From NCBI RefSeq assembly GCF_034190915.1, contig NW_026947514.1:8716201-8780200 (forward strand): a stretch of 64,000 bases of DNA. Direction: 5' to 3'. Under the pieces are notes generated by a model. The model made no database searches, was not told the DNA's origin, and worked only from the letters and a program-made list of their open reading frames with translations. Within the stretch, counting starts at the first letter, position 1, and every line of letters starts with the position of its first letter. The DNA comes from Cavia porcellus. Taxonomy: Eukaryota > Chordata > Mammalia > Rodentia > Caviidae. Made by a program: the position numbers and the translations under genes. Of this stretch, positions 29,968-40,563 are shown one piece after another.

Positions 29968-31315
29968 CTGTATGGTTTGGTGGGTCAGATAATATCCAGG
30001 CCATGATAGGCAACTTGGGTCGCATGGTGACCTGGTGTCCCATAGTCAAACTTTCAGTTTCCACTAGGGCCCAGTAGCAGGCCAACAGTTGTTTCTGAAA
30101 AGGAGAGTAGTTGTCTGCAGATGACAGCAGAGCCTTACTCCAAAATCCTAAAGGCCTTCACTGTAATTCACCAATGGGGACCTGCCAGAGACTCCAAACA
30201 GCATCTTTGTTTGTTACTGACACCTCGAGTACCATTGGACCTGTTGGATCTTGCGGCCCCAGGGGAAGAGCAGCCTGTACAGCAGCCCTGACTTGTTGCA
30301 GAGCCTTTTCCTCTTCTGAGCCCCACTCAGAATGAGCAGTTTTCTGAGTCACTCGGTAAAAGGGGCGAGTAAGACACCCAAATGAGGAATGTGTTGCCTC
30401 CAAAATCCAAATAGGCCCACTAAGCGTTGTGCCTCCTTTTTAGTTGTAGGGGAAGCCAGATGCAACAATTGATCTTTTACCTGAGAGGGGATATCTCTAC
30501 ATGCTCCACACTACTGGACTCCTAGAAATTTCACTGAGGTAGAAGGACCTTGAATTTTTGTTGGATTTATTTCCCATTCTCTGGCTCTTAAATGCCTTAC
30601 TGACAAATACAGTATGGTTGCCACCTCCTGCTCACTAGGCCCAATCAACATAACATCATCAATATAATGGACCAGTGTGATATCCTGTGGCAGAGAAAAG
30701 CGATCAAGATCTCTTTAAACCGAATTGTGACATAGGGCTGGCGAGATAAGACAGTGAAGGTATATTGCTGGCCCTAACAACTAAAAGCAATTGTTTCTGA
30801 TGATCCTTATGGGTAGGTTTGGAGGAAAAGGCATTTGCCAAATGGATAGCTGCATACCAAGTACCAGGAGATGTGTTAATCAGCTCAAGCAAGGAAACCA
30901 CATCCGGTACTGCAGCTCTAAGTGGAGTCACCACCTGATTCAGTTTACGGTAATCCACGGTCATTCTCCGAGACTATCTGTCTTCTGCACAGGCCAAATG
31001 TGGGAATTAAATGGAGATGTGGTGGGCACCCCCACCCCTGCATCCTTCAAGTCCTCGATGGTGGCAGTAATCTCTGGGATCCCTCCAGGAATGGGATATT
31101 GCTTCTGGTTTACAATTTTACCAGGAAAAGGCAACTCTAGTGGCTTCTGTTTGGCTTCTCAACCATGATAACCCTCACATTACAGATCAGGGAACCAATG
31201 TGAGGATTCTGCCAGGTACTAAGTACATCAATCCCAATTATACATTCTGGAACAGGGGAAATAACTACAGGATGAATGCGAGGACCTATTGGACCCACTG
31301 TAAGTCAGACCTTTG
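29968..31315 (-). pseudogene. pol: ERVL pol: decayed reverse transcriptase
   Basis: Broken into several frames by stops and indels. An RT start is visible near 30964 (VDYRKLNQVV, from TVDYRKLNQ-type motif 2). The catalytic motif is YIDD at 30655-30666, with [15 protein letters not shown] around it. The enzyme cannot be made whole from this copy. Confidence 0.85.
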
Positions 31316-31540
31316 CTAAACTCCATTGATCACCTGGCCTCCATAGGCCCCTACTCTTACCGGAGGGCCACGGTGATGTTTTGGATCCCCTGGAATCAGT
31401 GTTAGTTCAGAACCAGTGTCCAGTAGTCCCTGAAATGTTTGATCATTCTGCTTCCCCCAGTGGACGGTTACTCCGGCAAAAGGCCTTAGGTCCCTCTGGG
31501 GAAGGATGGGAGAAAGATTAACCGTAAATTTTTGGCGCAT
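31316..31540 (-). pseudogene. pro: ERVL protease
   Basis: A 74-codon frame with the aspartic protease signature LLDTGSELTLI. The flap and the second half run on in broken frames. It lies between gag and RT as expected. Confidence 0.85.
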
Positions 31541-31666
31541 CAGAATCCTTCTCCAAGGGGACCTGGCCTCCCGTCATTCGAGGGGTTCTGGATCTGTAAA
31601 GTGGCTCAAATTTGGGAACTGGTTGAGGGGCCGTGATTCCCTGTTACCACGATTTGATGTAAGGTT

Positions 31667-32026
31667 TCATTCATGTGCCCTTAAATTTTTTCGATTATAC
31701 AAATCTAGTAAAAATTTTGTAGGCATCCTGTCTATTTCACTTCTAGGAACACCATGGCTAATCAGCCAACGCCAGAGGTCTGCACGTGTCAGATTATTCT
31801 GGTCATTGTTCCGCCTCTGTTGTCCATTACGGTAAGTCCGTGGACCCTGCTTTTGGCGATTAAGTGCCGCCACTTGACCTCTGCCACTCTGGGACCCAGT
31901 CAAGCCCATTGCCCTTAAATGCCCTAATTGAGTAACTGCGGTCCCCACTGTAAGGTCTGGCATGCAAAGAGCAATAGCAGGGCCCTTCAGGGATGCTGGT
32001 GCTCCCCTCACAAATCTGTTTCTCAA
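31667..32026 (-). pseudogene. gag: ERVL gag C-terminal/nucleocapsid-like part
   Basis: A 119-codon open frame overlapping the gag stop by 4 bases and displaced into another frame. It is rich in Arg, Gln and Asn and lacks CCHC knuckles. By position it is the end of gag, brought out of frame by a small indel; by spacing it could instead be the start of pol. Confidence 0.6.
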
Positions 32027-33231
32027 GGTGCTGGTGAAGGTATGTTTTCTGGATCATCCCAATGTGGAGGATTAGGTTTAGGTTGACAGATCCACTCCAG
32101 CACTCCCATTTGCCTGAGCCTCTGAACCCCCTCATCAATAGTAAACCATGGAGTATCAGGCATCTGTAATTCATTCACAGTGGGCCATCTTTTGATCCAT
32201 ATCTCTGCCAACCATCCAAATAAACTGTTAACACCTCTTTTCACTCCACGAGCTATGACATTAAATTCAGAATCCCTACTTAATGGGCCTATATCAACAA
32301 ATTCAGCCTGATCCAGGTGTATGTTTTTACCTCCATTATCCCACACTCGTAAAATCCAGTCCCATGCTTGCTCATTAGATCTCTGCCTATAAAAGTTGGA
32401 AAACTCAAAAAGCTCTTTGGGAGTATAGCGAACCTCTTCATGGGTCACACAATGTATCTTACCATTAGGAGCTTTTTGTGATTTGAGCCTGGTTATGGGT
32501 GTTGAGGGTGGATCCTGAGGAGCATCAGCATAATCCTGTATAGTCAACACAGGATTAGCTTCCTGAAGTATACTAGGAGACTCCAACACAGCAGGGGGTG
32601 GAGGTGGTGATGCCTCTGCCACCTCAGGTGGGGAAATCTCTACCTCGGGCAAAATAACTTCATTAGCATCCAGAAATTCAGTACTTTCCGTTTCCTCAGA
32701 ATCCTCCCATATATCTCCATCCCAATTCATGGGATCCCATTCTTTTCCAACCAATGCCCTCAGCTTTGCTTCTGATACCCTTCGAGGCTGAGCATTAAAT
32801 TTACGTTGCAGTTCAGCCAATCGAATTATGAGGGATTGTGTCTGGGTTTCTGCAATCTCAGCCCTGTGGCTAAAAGAGAGGAGATTTTCACTCATGACAC
32901 ACTGAGAAGCTTTTAAATTGCTTATCTGTTTCTGGAGATGGGATTTTTCTTTCATTAGTTTGTCCAAAGAGGCTAAGACCAACCATCCAGCATCATCATA
33001 TTGTCTATTCTGACAAAGATATTCAAAACTGTTTTGTACAGAGTCACTAAATTTCTGACATCTCACAATTGGTGAATCCGGATAATCAAATGGATCTATG
33101 AGACGTATTAGTTTAGACAGTTCATGCCAAGGATTATCAGTATATTCCACAGAAGTAGAAGCGGAGACCTGGGTGTCTTCAGGTCTCACCACTTTGCAGA
33201 GCCAACTCCAAGAACCTCTAACGAATGCCAT
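32023..33231 (-). CDS. gag: ERVL gag (402 aa)
   Basis: Open from ATG 33231 to a stop at 32023-32025. The N-terminal half has a long helical, probably coiled-coil region (about 85-150). An acidic, proline-rich linker follows (about 170-245), with a capsid-like part from about 260 (FYRQRSNEQAWDWILRVWDNGG). This is a common length for ERVL Gag. The open frame is notable beside a broken pol, but the nucleocapsid-like end is frameshifted. It would form only a partial precursor if expressed. Confidence 0.82.
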   Translation of the reverse strand: MAFVRGSWSWLCKVVRPEDTQVSASTSVEYTDNPWHELSKLIRLIDPFDYPDSPIVRCQKFSDSVQNSFEYLCQNRQYDDAGWLVLASLDKLMKEKSHLQKQISNLKASQCVMSENLLSFSHRAEIAETQTQSLIIRLAELQRKFNAQPRRVSEAKLRALVGKEWDPMNWDGDIWEDSEETESTEFLDANEVILPEVEISPPEVAEASPPPPPAVLESPSILQEANPVLTIQDYADAPQDPPSTPITRLKSQKAPNGKIHCVTHEEVRYTPKELFEFSNFYRQRSNEQAWDWILRVWDNGGKNIHLDQAEFVDIGPLSRDSEFNVIARGVKRGVNSLFGWLAEIWIKRWPTVNELQMPDTPWFTIDEGVQRLRQMGVLEWICQPKPNPPHWDDPENIPSPAP

Positions 33232-33252
33232 TGTTATAATTCTGTTTCTCTA

Positions 33253-33270
33253 GGACCACTCCTGGTACCA
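33253..33270 (-). other. ERVL primer-binding site, tRNA-Leu
   Basis: In the sense direction TGGTACCAGGAGTGGTCC, 5 bases after the 5' LTR. It matches the 3' end of tRNA-Leu apart from the last bases. Leu priming gives ERVL its name. Confidence 0.88.
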
Positions 33271-33275
33271 AAATC

Positions 33276-33727
33276 TGCACTCCTCAGGGTTTTACTAGAG
33301 AGAACAGATATAACTCGAGATATACAGATGTAAAACAAACAAGATTGGCTTACAGTGGTCAGCCACAGAGTCCGATGAGGAAGTGTGCAGAGGCTGAAGG
33401 ATTCAATCCCAGATCTGGAGTTTACCCTCGTGTCTCTTGCAAGTCCACACCAGCAGGCTGATGGGCCTGCAACAGAAGGCCAAAGGCTCTATGATGAAAG
33501 GCTGAAGAGTCTGCACTGGAAGCCAGAAGACGAGGTCCAAACCAAAGGTGAAGACTGGAGCTTCTCCCAAGAATGGAATGCACTGGTCCTTCCTCCTTCC
33601 CTTTGTCCTCCAGGTGAGGAGCCACCCTAGGGTGGGTCTTCTTGTACACCCTCAGGTGTAGAGTTGCTAAATCCATTTAGTTAAGCTTCTAAATGTCTCA
33701 AGTTGACACAATCAGTGAACCACTAAT
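33276..33727 (-). repeat. ERVL 5' LTR
   Basis: Pairs with 24189-24651. The outer two bases in the sense direction are changed from TG to AT. It is followed on the plus strand by the target duplication CATGG at 33728-33732. Confidence 0.9.
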
Positions 33728-33914
33728 CATGGTGAAGGCGAAGACTGGGGCTCCTCCGAAGAAACAGAAGCAGATTCGTCTTCTGGTTTCCCCTTTACAC
33801 CATCCGGGCTCCGGGCCGCCCTAGGGTGGGTCTTCTGTACCCTAGGATGTGGAAGTGCTGAGCAGGTTTAGCTGAGCTCCTCCCACTCATGTTGACACAG
33901 TCAGTCCACCACTG
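33728..33914 (-). repeat. Older ERVL-type LTR, right part
   Basis: Starts at the CATGG duplication and continues gtgaaggcgaagactggggctcc, ccgccctagggtgggtcttct, ending tgttgacacagtcagtccaccactga. Each block has a counterpart in the ERVL LTR, more diverged. With 24040-24188 it makes one LTR that was split by the ERVL insertion. Confidence 0.75.
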
Positions 33915-34819
33915 AGTTCACAAAAGAGGACGTGCCCACGGCCGGTGAGTGCTGAGCCGGTGTTAGCATTAGTGACCGCACATGTGCGCTTTTCGTGCTC
34001 TGTGAGATCCGGCTCCACCTTCTGCAGAGAGACTGTCCTGGAGGGAAATGCAGAAGACGTCAAGGGTGGCAACTGTGGGTGGAAATGCATACTAAACGCA
34101 GCCCCTCTGGACAGTTTTCAAGGTTCCTCTGAAAGCCGAATGCACAAGTACGGACTCTAACTCTATCGATGTATGTATGGGGACACCGGGGTGGTGGGTA
34201 CACAAAAGATGGGGTGAGTGGAAGAATCCACCGCAGACCCAAGAGACACAGCTCTGAAATGCAGTTAAATGTTTCTCACTGCCAGAATCCACCATCTTGA
34301 TTTTTCCCCCTTGACTTATTGCCTAGGCCAGGACGCCCCCTAGGAGTGTTCGGCACAGGAATATGGAGCAGGATCATTCTGTGTCCCACCATGTGGAGGC
34401 CCCGTGGGGCTGAGTGAGGTGCGAGGAGGCCCCCAGGGAACTCTTGCAATAATCCAGTAAGAATAATAGTGACAGGGATGCGCTGGAGCAGGGCAGAGGC
34501 GTAGCATCATCCAGAGATACTCGGAAGGGATTGCCATGGAATCCACCAAGCGTGGAGGCAGGAAGGACCAGCTGGCAAGAAGGATGCTATTCGTCATTTG
34601 GGGCTAGATGGGCAAGGCCACGGGGCCTGGGCAGGTGTAGGTAGTGAGGAAGCTGTGGTAACCAAGGGTTTAAAGTTTGGGGTTTTTCAGGAGGACAGAG
34701 CTGTCACACAGGCGGCCAGCTTTGTGACCCTGAGGGGATGCATGTGTGAGTCATCAGTGTATAAATGACGTTCAGTGCCTTGGGAATGGACAAGGTCTGT
34801 AAGGGAGTGGTTATGGGAG

Positions 34820-34922
34820 ATGGGAGGAGAGGAGAGGAGAGAAGAGGAGAGGAGAGGAGAGGAGAGGAGAGGAGGGAGAGGAGAGAAGGACTGAGGAGGA
34901 GATGGGAAAGGGAGAGGAGATA
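34820..34922 (+). repeat. (GGAGA)n purine tract
   Basis: About 100 bases of ggaga/gaaga units, strongly purine on the plus strand. Confidence 0.9.
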
Positions 34923-36929
34923 AGATGAGAAAACATGGAAGGAGCAGTCAGAAAGCTTGATGTCCCCAAGAGGAAGTGACCAGCGTGTTCTGAGACCCAG
35001 GAAGTAGCAATCAGTCTAGCTGAACTCCACAGGAAGATGAAGATGAGCACTGACCTCCGGGTTGGGCAAATCCACGTCTGGAAACCGTGAGCTCCAGGGA
35101 GCTGGGGACATGAAGGGAGTGTGACAATGTCCGCAGCCCCGCAGGGCAGGTTTGCAGGGAGGACCTCGCCTCTTCTCCTCACCCATCGAAGATGGATGAG
35201 ATGGATTCACTGATGTATGCATGGAGAGAAGGGACACAAATGCAGAGCCTGGACATCAAGGACGGGGACTGTTAGAGGTATAAAGAGCCCTGGCCGGCAT
35301 TTATTTCCTTGCTGGAATAATGCCATTTATGGAAGGCTCGCAGTGCACCAGGCTCTTACTGAATGGAAAGCACATTGTCTCTCCTGGTGCTAAGGTGAAG
35401 CTTCTTGCTCTCCGAGTTGCCCAAGGCCCTGTGTAGTCCTGCAGCAGGGATCCCACTGACTGGGTGGGACTCACAGAGGAGGAGCTAGAAGCCGGTATCC
35501 TGCGCCTCATCTGCTGATCTGAAATGCACAACAGAGGACAGCCCAGGAGACTGGAAGCGGGTCCTTAGGGTGATGCTTCCCCTCCGCATCCACTCTGCAT
35601 CCCCACTGCTAACCCCGCCTCCAGTGTGGGTGTAGAGAGGGCGTCCTTCCATCCGAGGCCAGCGGGCAAAGTGACCTCAGAGCCCTAGATGTGTGTTTTC
35701 TATAGTTTCAGGGACACAGTGGGTTGGTTTGACACTTGAAAATAAACCTCAAGGACTTTCAGAGGCTGCTTGGAGTGGCCTTGGCTTCAGAACAGAAGCA
35801 GAGTAACTGTGGTCTTGTGACAATGGGACGAGAGGCACAGAACAGTTCCCAAGGGCCCTTTCCTTCCTACAGCAGACCCGAGCAGAGGGAGGGGAGAAGG
35901 TTAAACTTAGTATGCAGTTCAGAGTTTGGGGTTTTACATCGAATGAATGGGCGTTTTGTTTACTAAAATGAGACCAGGGGCCACTGTGACCATGGGACAA
36001 TTAATAGTACAAGTGGCTAAGCATGAGCAGATAAGCCAAGGTTTGTTCACCAGGCAGGCTGGTCTTCAGGACTCCCCTTGGGAGGGTGGAGGCTGGAAAT
36101 TGGGCAGACATAGTTAAGGGGCCCTCCCAGCCTGGTTTGGGGGCTCCCACCAGTGAGTCTTGATGCAGAGAGACCTTTATACGGATTTGCAAGACCCAGA
36201 GAGGGGTCAGGCACTGAGATCTTGCACTGGGGGTGGAGGTCCCAGGAGAGACTCAGGAGGTTCAAAAGGCAGGACTCTGGCGTGGGGGTTCAGAAGAGCA
36301 GGGGCCATGGAAGGTCACCGACATCTGTAATTCCAAAATTCAAGCAAGGATCATGTGGGTGGGGAGAAAAAGCCAAACCAGCATGCATGAGGCAGACTCA
36401 AAAGCAGAGGGAAGGAGGTACCCAGGAAGGCGCGTGCCCAGTGAGTTTGTCACCTGCACAGCCCAGAGAAGCAGCTCTGGAGAGGGTGGAAGAGGACCTG
36501 GTGGGGGGGCAACACAGCACTCACAGATCCCAGCTTCCCTCGCGCAAGTCCAGGGGTAGAGGCCAGGCCCTCCTGTGTCGCTCGCTGCTCCTGGCTCCTT
36601 CTCTGTCCCTCTGTGATGCCCTGGGAGACACCATGCTGGCTTTATGTCCTACCAGTGTCACAACAGTCTGGGGAGGAGGCCAAAGCCATTACCTGAGAGC
36701 CCACCAGTTCATGGGGGTGGCTTTGGGCTTCTTGACCACAGATGGAGCCCTGTGCCCTCGTGCTGGCTTGGCCTTGATTCTAGGAAACAGTACAGTTCAG
36801 AGAGAGCCCTTATTTGTCTCCTGTTTTACTGGCCTCTCCTGGCTCCAGTGATATTTACAAGAGTCAGTTACACAACCGCAAAACAAAATTTCCTTCTGCT
36901 CGCCTCAGAGAAATCACTGAGTCCTGTGT

Positions 36930-37100
36930 AACTCATGGGTTGAGGACTCGGACTCGGGAAGAACTCGAGGCCCAGCTGTGCCAATTCCCCCTCATTCAAG
37001 TGATCACCTCCCTCTGCTGGACAGTCTTTCTTTCTGTAAAATGGGCTTGTGCTTCTTACCCTATGGTCTCACACGTGACTCAGGTCCAGTGAGATGGGGT
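36930..37100 (-). repeat. Probable MIR fragment, antisense
   Basis: On the plus strand the blocks gactcgaggcccagctgtgcc and tgtaaaatgggc follow in the order of an inverted MIR. It is old and assigned by eye. Confidence 0.45.
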
Positions 37101-37379
37101 GGAGCCTACAGGGTAAAGCACAGGCAGCAATAAGACACAGATACGGCGTTAAACCTCCAGAGAGCTTCCCTCCTACACCCTACGGTGCTCCTTGGGTTGA
37201 CAGGAACAGATTCTACACCGGAAGTGGGTGAGCAGGGAGGTGTTGGGGACCCCGGAGACCAGCTAGCTGGCAGCCTGTCCATGAAACACCCAGCAAGAGC
37301 CAGCTCCCACAGCATGCGCTTCTCAGATAACTGACACTGCTGAAGATTCTTACCACTTTTAAAGTCTTCTTGTTTAAAA

Positions 37380-38000
37380 AAAAAACCACAGCTTTCTAAA
37401 TTGTATCATGTACGGTTCTATCTCCTCTGCAGAATACAAACAATTCCCTGAGTTCATGTATAAACTTGGCTTCCCATGCAAACACTTCGCCTCAAAATAC
37501 TGTCAACAAATCCGATTTCTCCACAGAAACAATGGCAGAGCGGTGAGCTGTGAACCCCACCCAGGATCCAAAGCCCGGGCTTTACTAAGCAGGGACTTTA
37601 ATTAACTTAATTAATGGCAGTGCTGTCTGAGTCCTCTTAGCTAGCGCAGCGCCTAAAGCCTAGAAGGTGCCAATAAACCTTTGTGAATTGATAAAGGCAT
37701 AAACATATTCTAGACCTTTTAAAGTTATAAAGGACAGCAATGAATAACATTTTTTGCTAGGTTTTGCCAGGAGATGGGCAGGGAGCCCAACTGTAGATAC
37801 TTTGTTTCATCTTGAGCCAGTTTTAATAGGTTGCACTTTTCCAGTAACTGATCTGTTTCATCTCAGGTGTCAAATGTATTGCATAAAGTTATCGATTAAT
37901 GTGTACAGCGTCTGTAAAATGTTCCGTTTTTCATTTCTGGACTGATAAATTGTGCTATTGTTTGGCCTGTAATTAATTTAACTGGGCATTTAATACATTT
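37380..38000. promoter_or_regulatory. AT-rich unique stretch, candidate conserved element
   Basis: Non-repetitive, AT-rich sequence with several homeodomain-type sites, for example ttaattaacttaattaatgg at 37599-37618 and tgtaattaatttaac around 37968. The style resembles conserved non-coding DNA near developmental genes. No frame or RNA gene is evident. This is pattern-based inference only. Confidence 0.35.
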
Positions 38001-38071
38001 TACTAATCTTTTCAAAGAAATTACTTCTGACTTTATTCCTTATTGATTTTTGCTATTTGTTTGCTTTTATT

Positions 38072-38240
38072 TTCCTTCAGGACTGGGGATTGAGCCAAGG
38101 ACCTTTGCATTGAACTACGGCCCAGCCCTTTTTATTTTGGGACAAGATCTTGCTAAGTTGCCCAAGCGGGGCTTGAACTTGCAATCCTCCTGCCTCAGCC
38201 TCCCCAAATACTGGAATTGTAGTACCAAGCCCAGCTAATA
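38072..38240 (-). repeat. Composite ID-B1 SINE, antisense
   Basis: On the plus strand an inverted ID-like tRNA unit (actggggattgagccaagg ... cggcccagcc) is followed by an inverted B1-like unit (gggacaagatcttgctaagttgcccaagc ... cctgcctcagcctcccc). The two halves form a dimeric SINE of the kind known in several rodent lineages. A second copy with the same order is at 41700-41875. Confidence 0.75.
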
Positions 38241-38249
38241 ATTTTTCTT

Positions 38250-39010
38250 TCAATTCCATTGACTTCTTTAGTATTTTTTTAATATTCTAATTTTTTTCCT
38301 TTGGGCATGTTAGCTATATCCAACTGTGCTAATTTTAGTGATGACTTTCGGTTCTATGATAAGCAGCCCTAAACTTACCTCAGTTTACCTTGAACTAATA
38401 TTATACCACGTAAAATGGAACAACTACGGTAGCATAAATCTGTTTACTTCTGTCTCACTCTTTGGGCTCTCCTTGGTATATATTTTATTTCTACCTAAAT
38501 TATAAACCCTACAATATTTAAAAATGTTTTGCTGTGTCTCTCAGAGACATTAATGAAAGCTCCTCATTCATGTTTCCCCAGTAGTTAACATTTCCAGGTT
38601 CTTCTTTCCTGCCTCAAGATCCACACTTCCCTTCAGAATTTTAAAAATTATATCCAGTCACATTGGTGTGCTGACAGTAAATTCTCTGTCTGAAAACATC
38701 TTTATTTCTTGTATTGTCGAAGGACGTATTTAGGGGTGTGGGATTTAGGGCTGAGAGTTTTCTCTTCCTGCATTTTGAAGGATGTACAGCCATGGACCAT
38801 GGAAAACATGCAGGTCCCTGATGGGCCCCGTGTGCCACGGGAGCCCCGTAAGATTGTATGCTCGGTGACACTGTGGCAGACTTGGTCTGCATCTATGCAG
38901 TCTGTGACGCTGGCGCAGTGACAGACCTGTGCTCTAACATGTGTCCTGCCATTCTTTCCCATGGTCCTCCATTTCTGCTTAGAAGGAAGCTAGCAACCTT
39001 GTGATCGTGT
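38250..39010 (-). repeat. Probable old L1 fragment, antisense
   Basis: AT- and T-rich sequence. The part at 38590-38790 has the style of an inverted L1 end region (tcacattggtgtgctgacagtaaattctc, tgcattttgaaggatg). It is diverged and its boundaries are unclear. Confidence 0.4.
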
Positions 39011-39017
39011 ATCTTTT

Positions 39018-39155
39018 TGAGATAGGGTCTCTCTATGCAGTTCAGGCTGGCCTTGAGCTCACTTTGTAGCCCAGGCTGGTCTTGAACTCGCAACAATCCT
39101 CCTGCCTCAGCCTCCCGAGTGCTGGAATGACAGGCGTAAGCCACCACACCCGGCT
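39018..39155 (-). repeat. B1-type SINE with internal duplication, antisense
   Basis: gagatagggtctctctatgcag, two ggctgg.cttga units about 30 bp apart, cctgcctcagcctcccgagtgctgg and a ccaccacacccggct end. One of the better-preserved B1 copies in the window. Confidence 0.9.
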
Positions 39156-39184
39156 TCGTGTATCATTTTTATTCTGGGTAATTT

Positions 39185-39288
39185 TGAGTGCGTGTATGTA
39201 TGTGTGTGTGCATGTGTGTTCACATGTGTGCATGTATGTACATGTGTGCGTGTGTATGTATGTGCACATATGTGCATGCATGTGTATG
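39185..39288 (+). repeat. (TG)n / (TGTA)n repeat
   Basis: About 100 bases of alternating tg with ta and ca steps, next to an inverted ID-like SINE. It probably grew from the SINE tail region. Confidence 0.85.
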
Positions 39289-39362
39289 GCACTGGCAATG
39301 GAACCAGGGCCCCTGTCAGGCCAGGTAAGAAGTGCTCTGTCCCTGAGCCACGCCCCAGCCCC
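39289..39362 (-). repeat. ID-like SINE, antisense
   Basis: ggcaatggaaccagggcccctgtcaggccagg...ctgagccacgccccagcc is the inverted ID body, diverged in the middle. Confidence 0.7.
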
Positions 39363-39576
39363 CCTGGCTGCTTTTGGAACACCTTCTGCTCTGCAGGCAT
39401 TTGATTGGGATGTAGTGTCTTTGACATTCGAACTTGACTGGTTTAAGTTTTGGAGGGCTGTAGTTTTTTGGAAATCTGTTAAAAACTGAGGCTCCTGTTC
39501 TTTCTGTCTCCTCCTCATTTTCACTCTCCCTCTTGTGGGGCTCTAGTTGAAAATATGTTAACCTAACCCTTCTTGG

Positions 39577-39662
39577 AGGTAGGAGGATTTGGAGAATCGA
39601 ACTCATGACCTAATGCTCGCCAGGCAGGTGCTTGTGCCACTGAGCTAAACCCCCAGCCCTTG
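39577..39662 (-). repeat. ID-like SINE, antisense
   Basis: gaatcgaactcatgacctaatgctcgccaggcaggtgcttgtgccactgagctaaacccccagccc is the inverted ID consensus, well kept. Confidence 0.88.
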
Positions 39663-39829
39663 AGACTATGTTAACCTGCCAGATGTTGCCCACTAATTAT
39701 CCAGGCTTCCTTTTTTTTTTTAAACATTATCTTCTCAATTTGAATAAATTCTACTGTGTTTTCCAGTTCACTGGTCTCTTCCGCCACACCCAACCTATTT
39801 TAAGCTCACTCAAGACACTTTTACAGCGT

Positions 39830-40455
39830 TAGTGACGTACAGTTAACATACAATAAATCTCACCTGTTTCAAGTATAACCTTTAGCATACACATAGCCAT
39901 AAAACAATCACCACGAGTAAGGTAATGAATTTAGCTACCAAAACCTTTCCTTGTGCTGCTGTGAAATCCATCCCTCTCTCTCCTTTTCCATGGAGCTGCT
40001 TTCTGTCATTGTAGATCGGTTTGTGTTTCCCAGGCTTCACAAGCTGGACACTGTACAGCACTCTTGCACTAAATGTGCAGTTTATCGGTGGTGTTGCCAG
40101 CTTCCGCAGTTCTCCTGTTCTTGCTGATGAGTGGTATCTATTACACGAAGGTACCGGTTTATCCATCCAAGACCCTTGAGCACTTCAGGTTTTGACTGTT
40201 ACACTCAGGTGCTGGTCTTTGTGTAGATACGTGCTTGCATGTCTTTTGTGTACATCTGTGGGAGTGGAAGGCCTGGATCCTATAGAGATGATGTTTAGAT
40301 TTTTAAGAAACCACCAAACTCTTTTCCAAAGTGGTTGTCGCATAATTTACTCTCCCGCCAGTAACGCATGAGAATTCCATTTGTCCCACGTCCTGGGTGA
40401 TGCTTCGCATGGTCAGGAATGAATGATAAATACGTGGGCAAAATACTTGCATGCA
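39830..40455 (-). repeat. Old L1 fragment, antisense
   Basis: The blocks are familiar from inverted L1 3' regions: acgtacagttaacatacaataaa, gagtggtatctattacacg, then ttaagaaaccaccaaactc ttttccaaagtggttgtcgc and actctcccgccagtaacgcatgagaattcc. The order is consistent with one old copy. Confidence 0.7.
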
Positions 40456-40481
40456 ATATTTTCCTTTAAAAGTTCCTTTTC

Positions 40482-40563
40482 AGCGAGGGATATAATTCAG
40501 TGGCACAGCAGCTGCCTGACAAGCACAAGGTCACGAGTTCGATTCCCAGTACCAAAAAAAAAT
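40482..40563 (+). repeat. ID-like tRNA-derived SINE
   Basis: gagggatataattcagtggcacagcagctgcctgacaagcacaagg, a B box gagttcgattcccagtacc and an A tail. A clean example of the tRNA-derived SINE of this genome. Confidence 0.9.

Larger units (their letters stand above)
24184..33732 (-). mobile_element. ERVL (class III) provirus, carrying a nested element
   Basis: Provirus on the minus strand with a 5-bp target duplication CATGG (24184-24188 and 33728-33732). The sense order is: 5' LTR, tRNA-Leu primer site, gag, protease, RT, RNase H, integrase, dUTPase, 3' LTR. A dUTPase placed after integrase and a tRNA-Leu primer are the signature of ERVL. Without ERV-B it is about 6.47 kb, a normal ERVL length. 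No env is present, as expected for the family. gag is open over 400 codons, while pol has frameshifts and stops, worst in RT. It sits inside an older LTR of the same type. Confidence 0.93.
33915..37380. other. Host DNA, no gene recognised
   Basis: Unique-looking sequence with chance frames only; the 232-codon frame at 36153-36851 shows no motif. The GGAGA tract at 34820-34922 and a MIR-like stretch at 36930-37100 are listed separately. I can assign nothing else here. Confidence 0.55.

Noticed and set aside
36153..36851. 232-codon frame
   Set aside because: No recognisable domain and GC-rich composition. Probably a chance open frame.
39185..39288. Possible CRISPR-like or regulatory repeat
   Set aside because: Simple tg/ta microsatellite without spacers.
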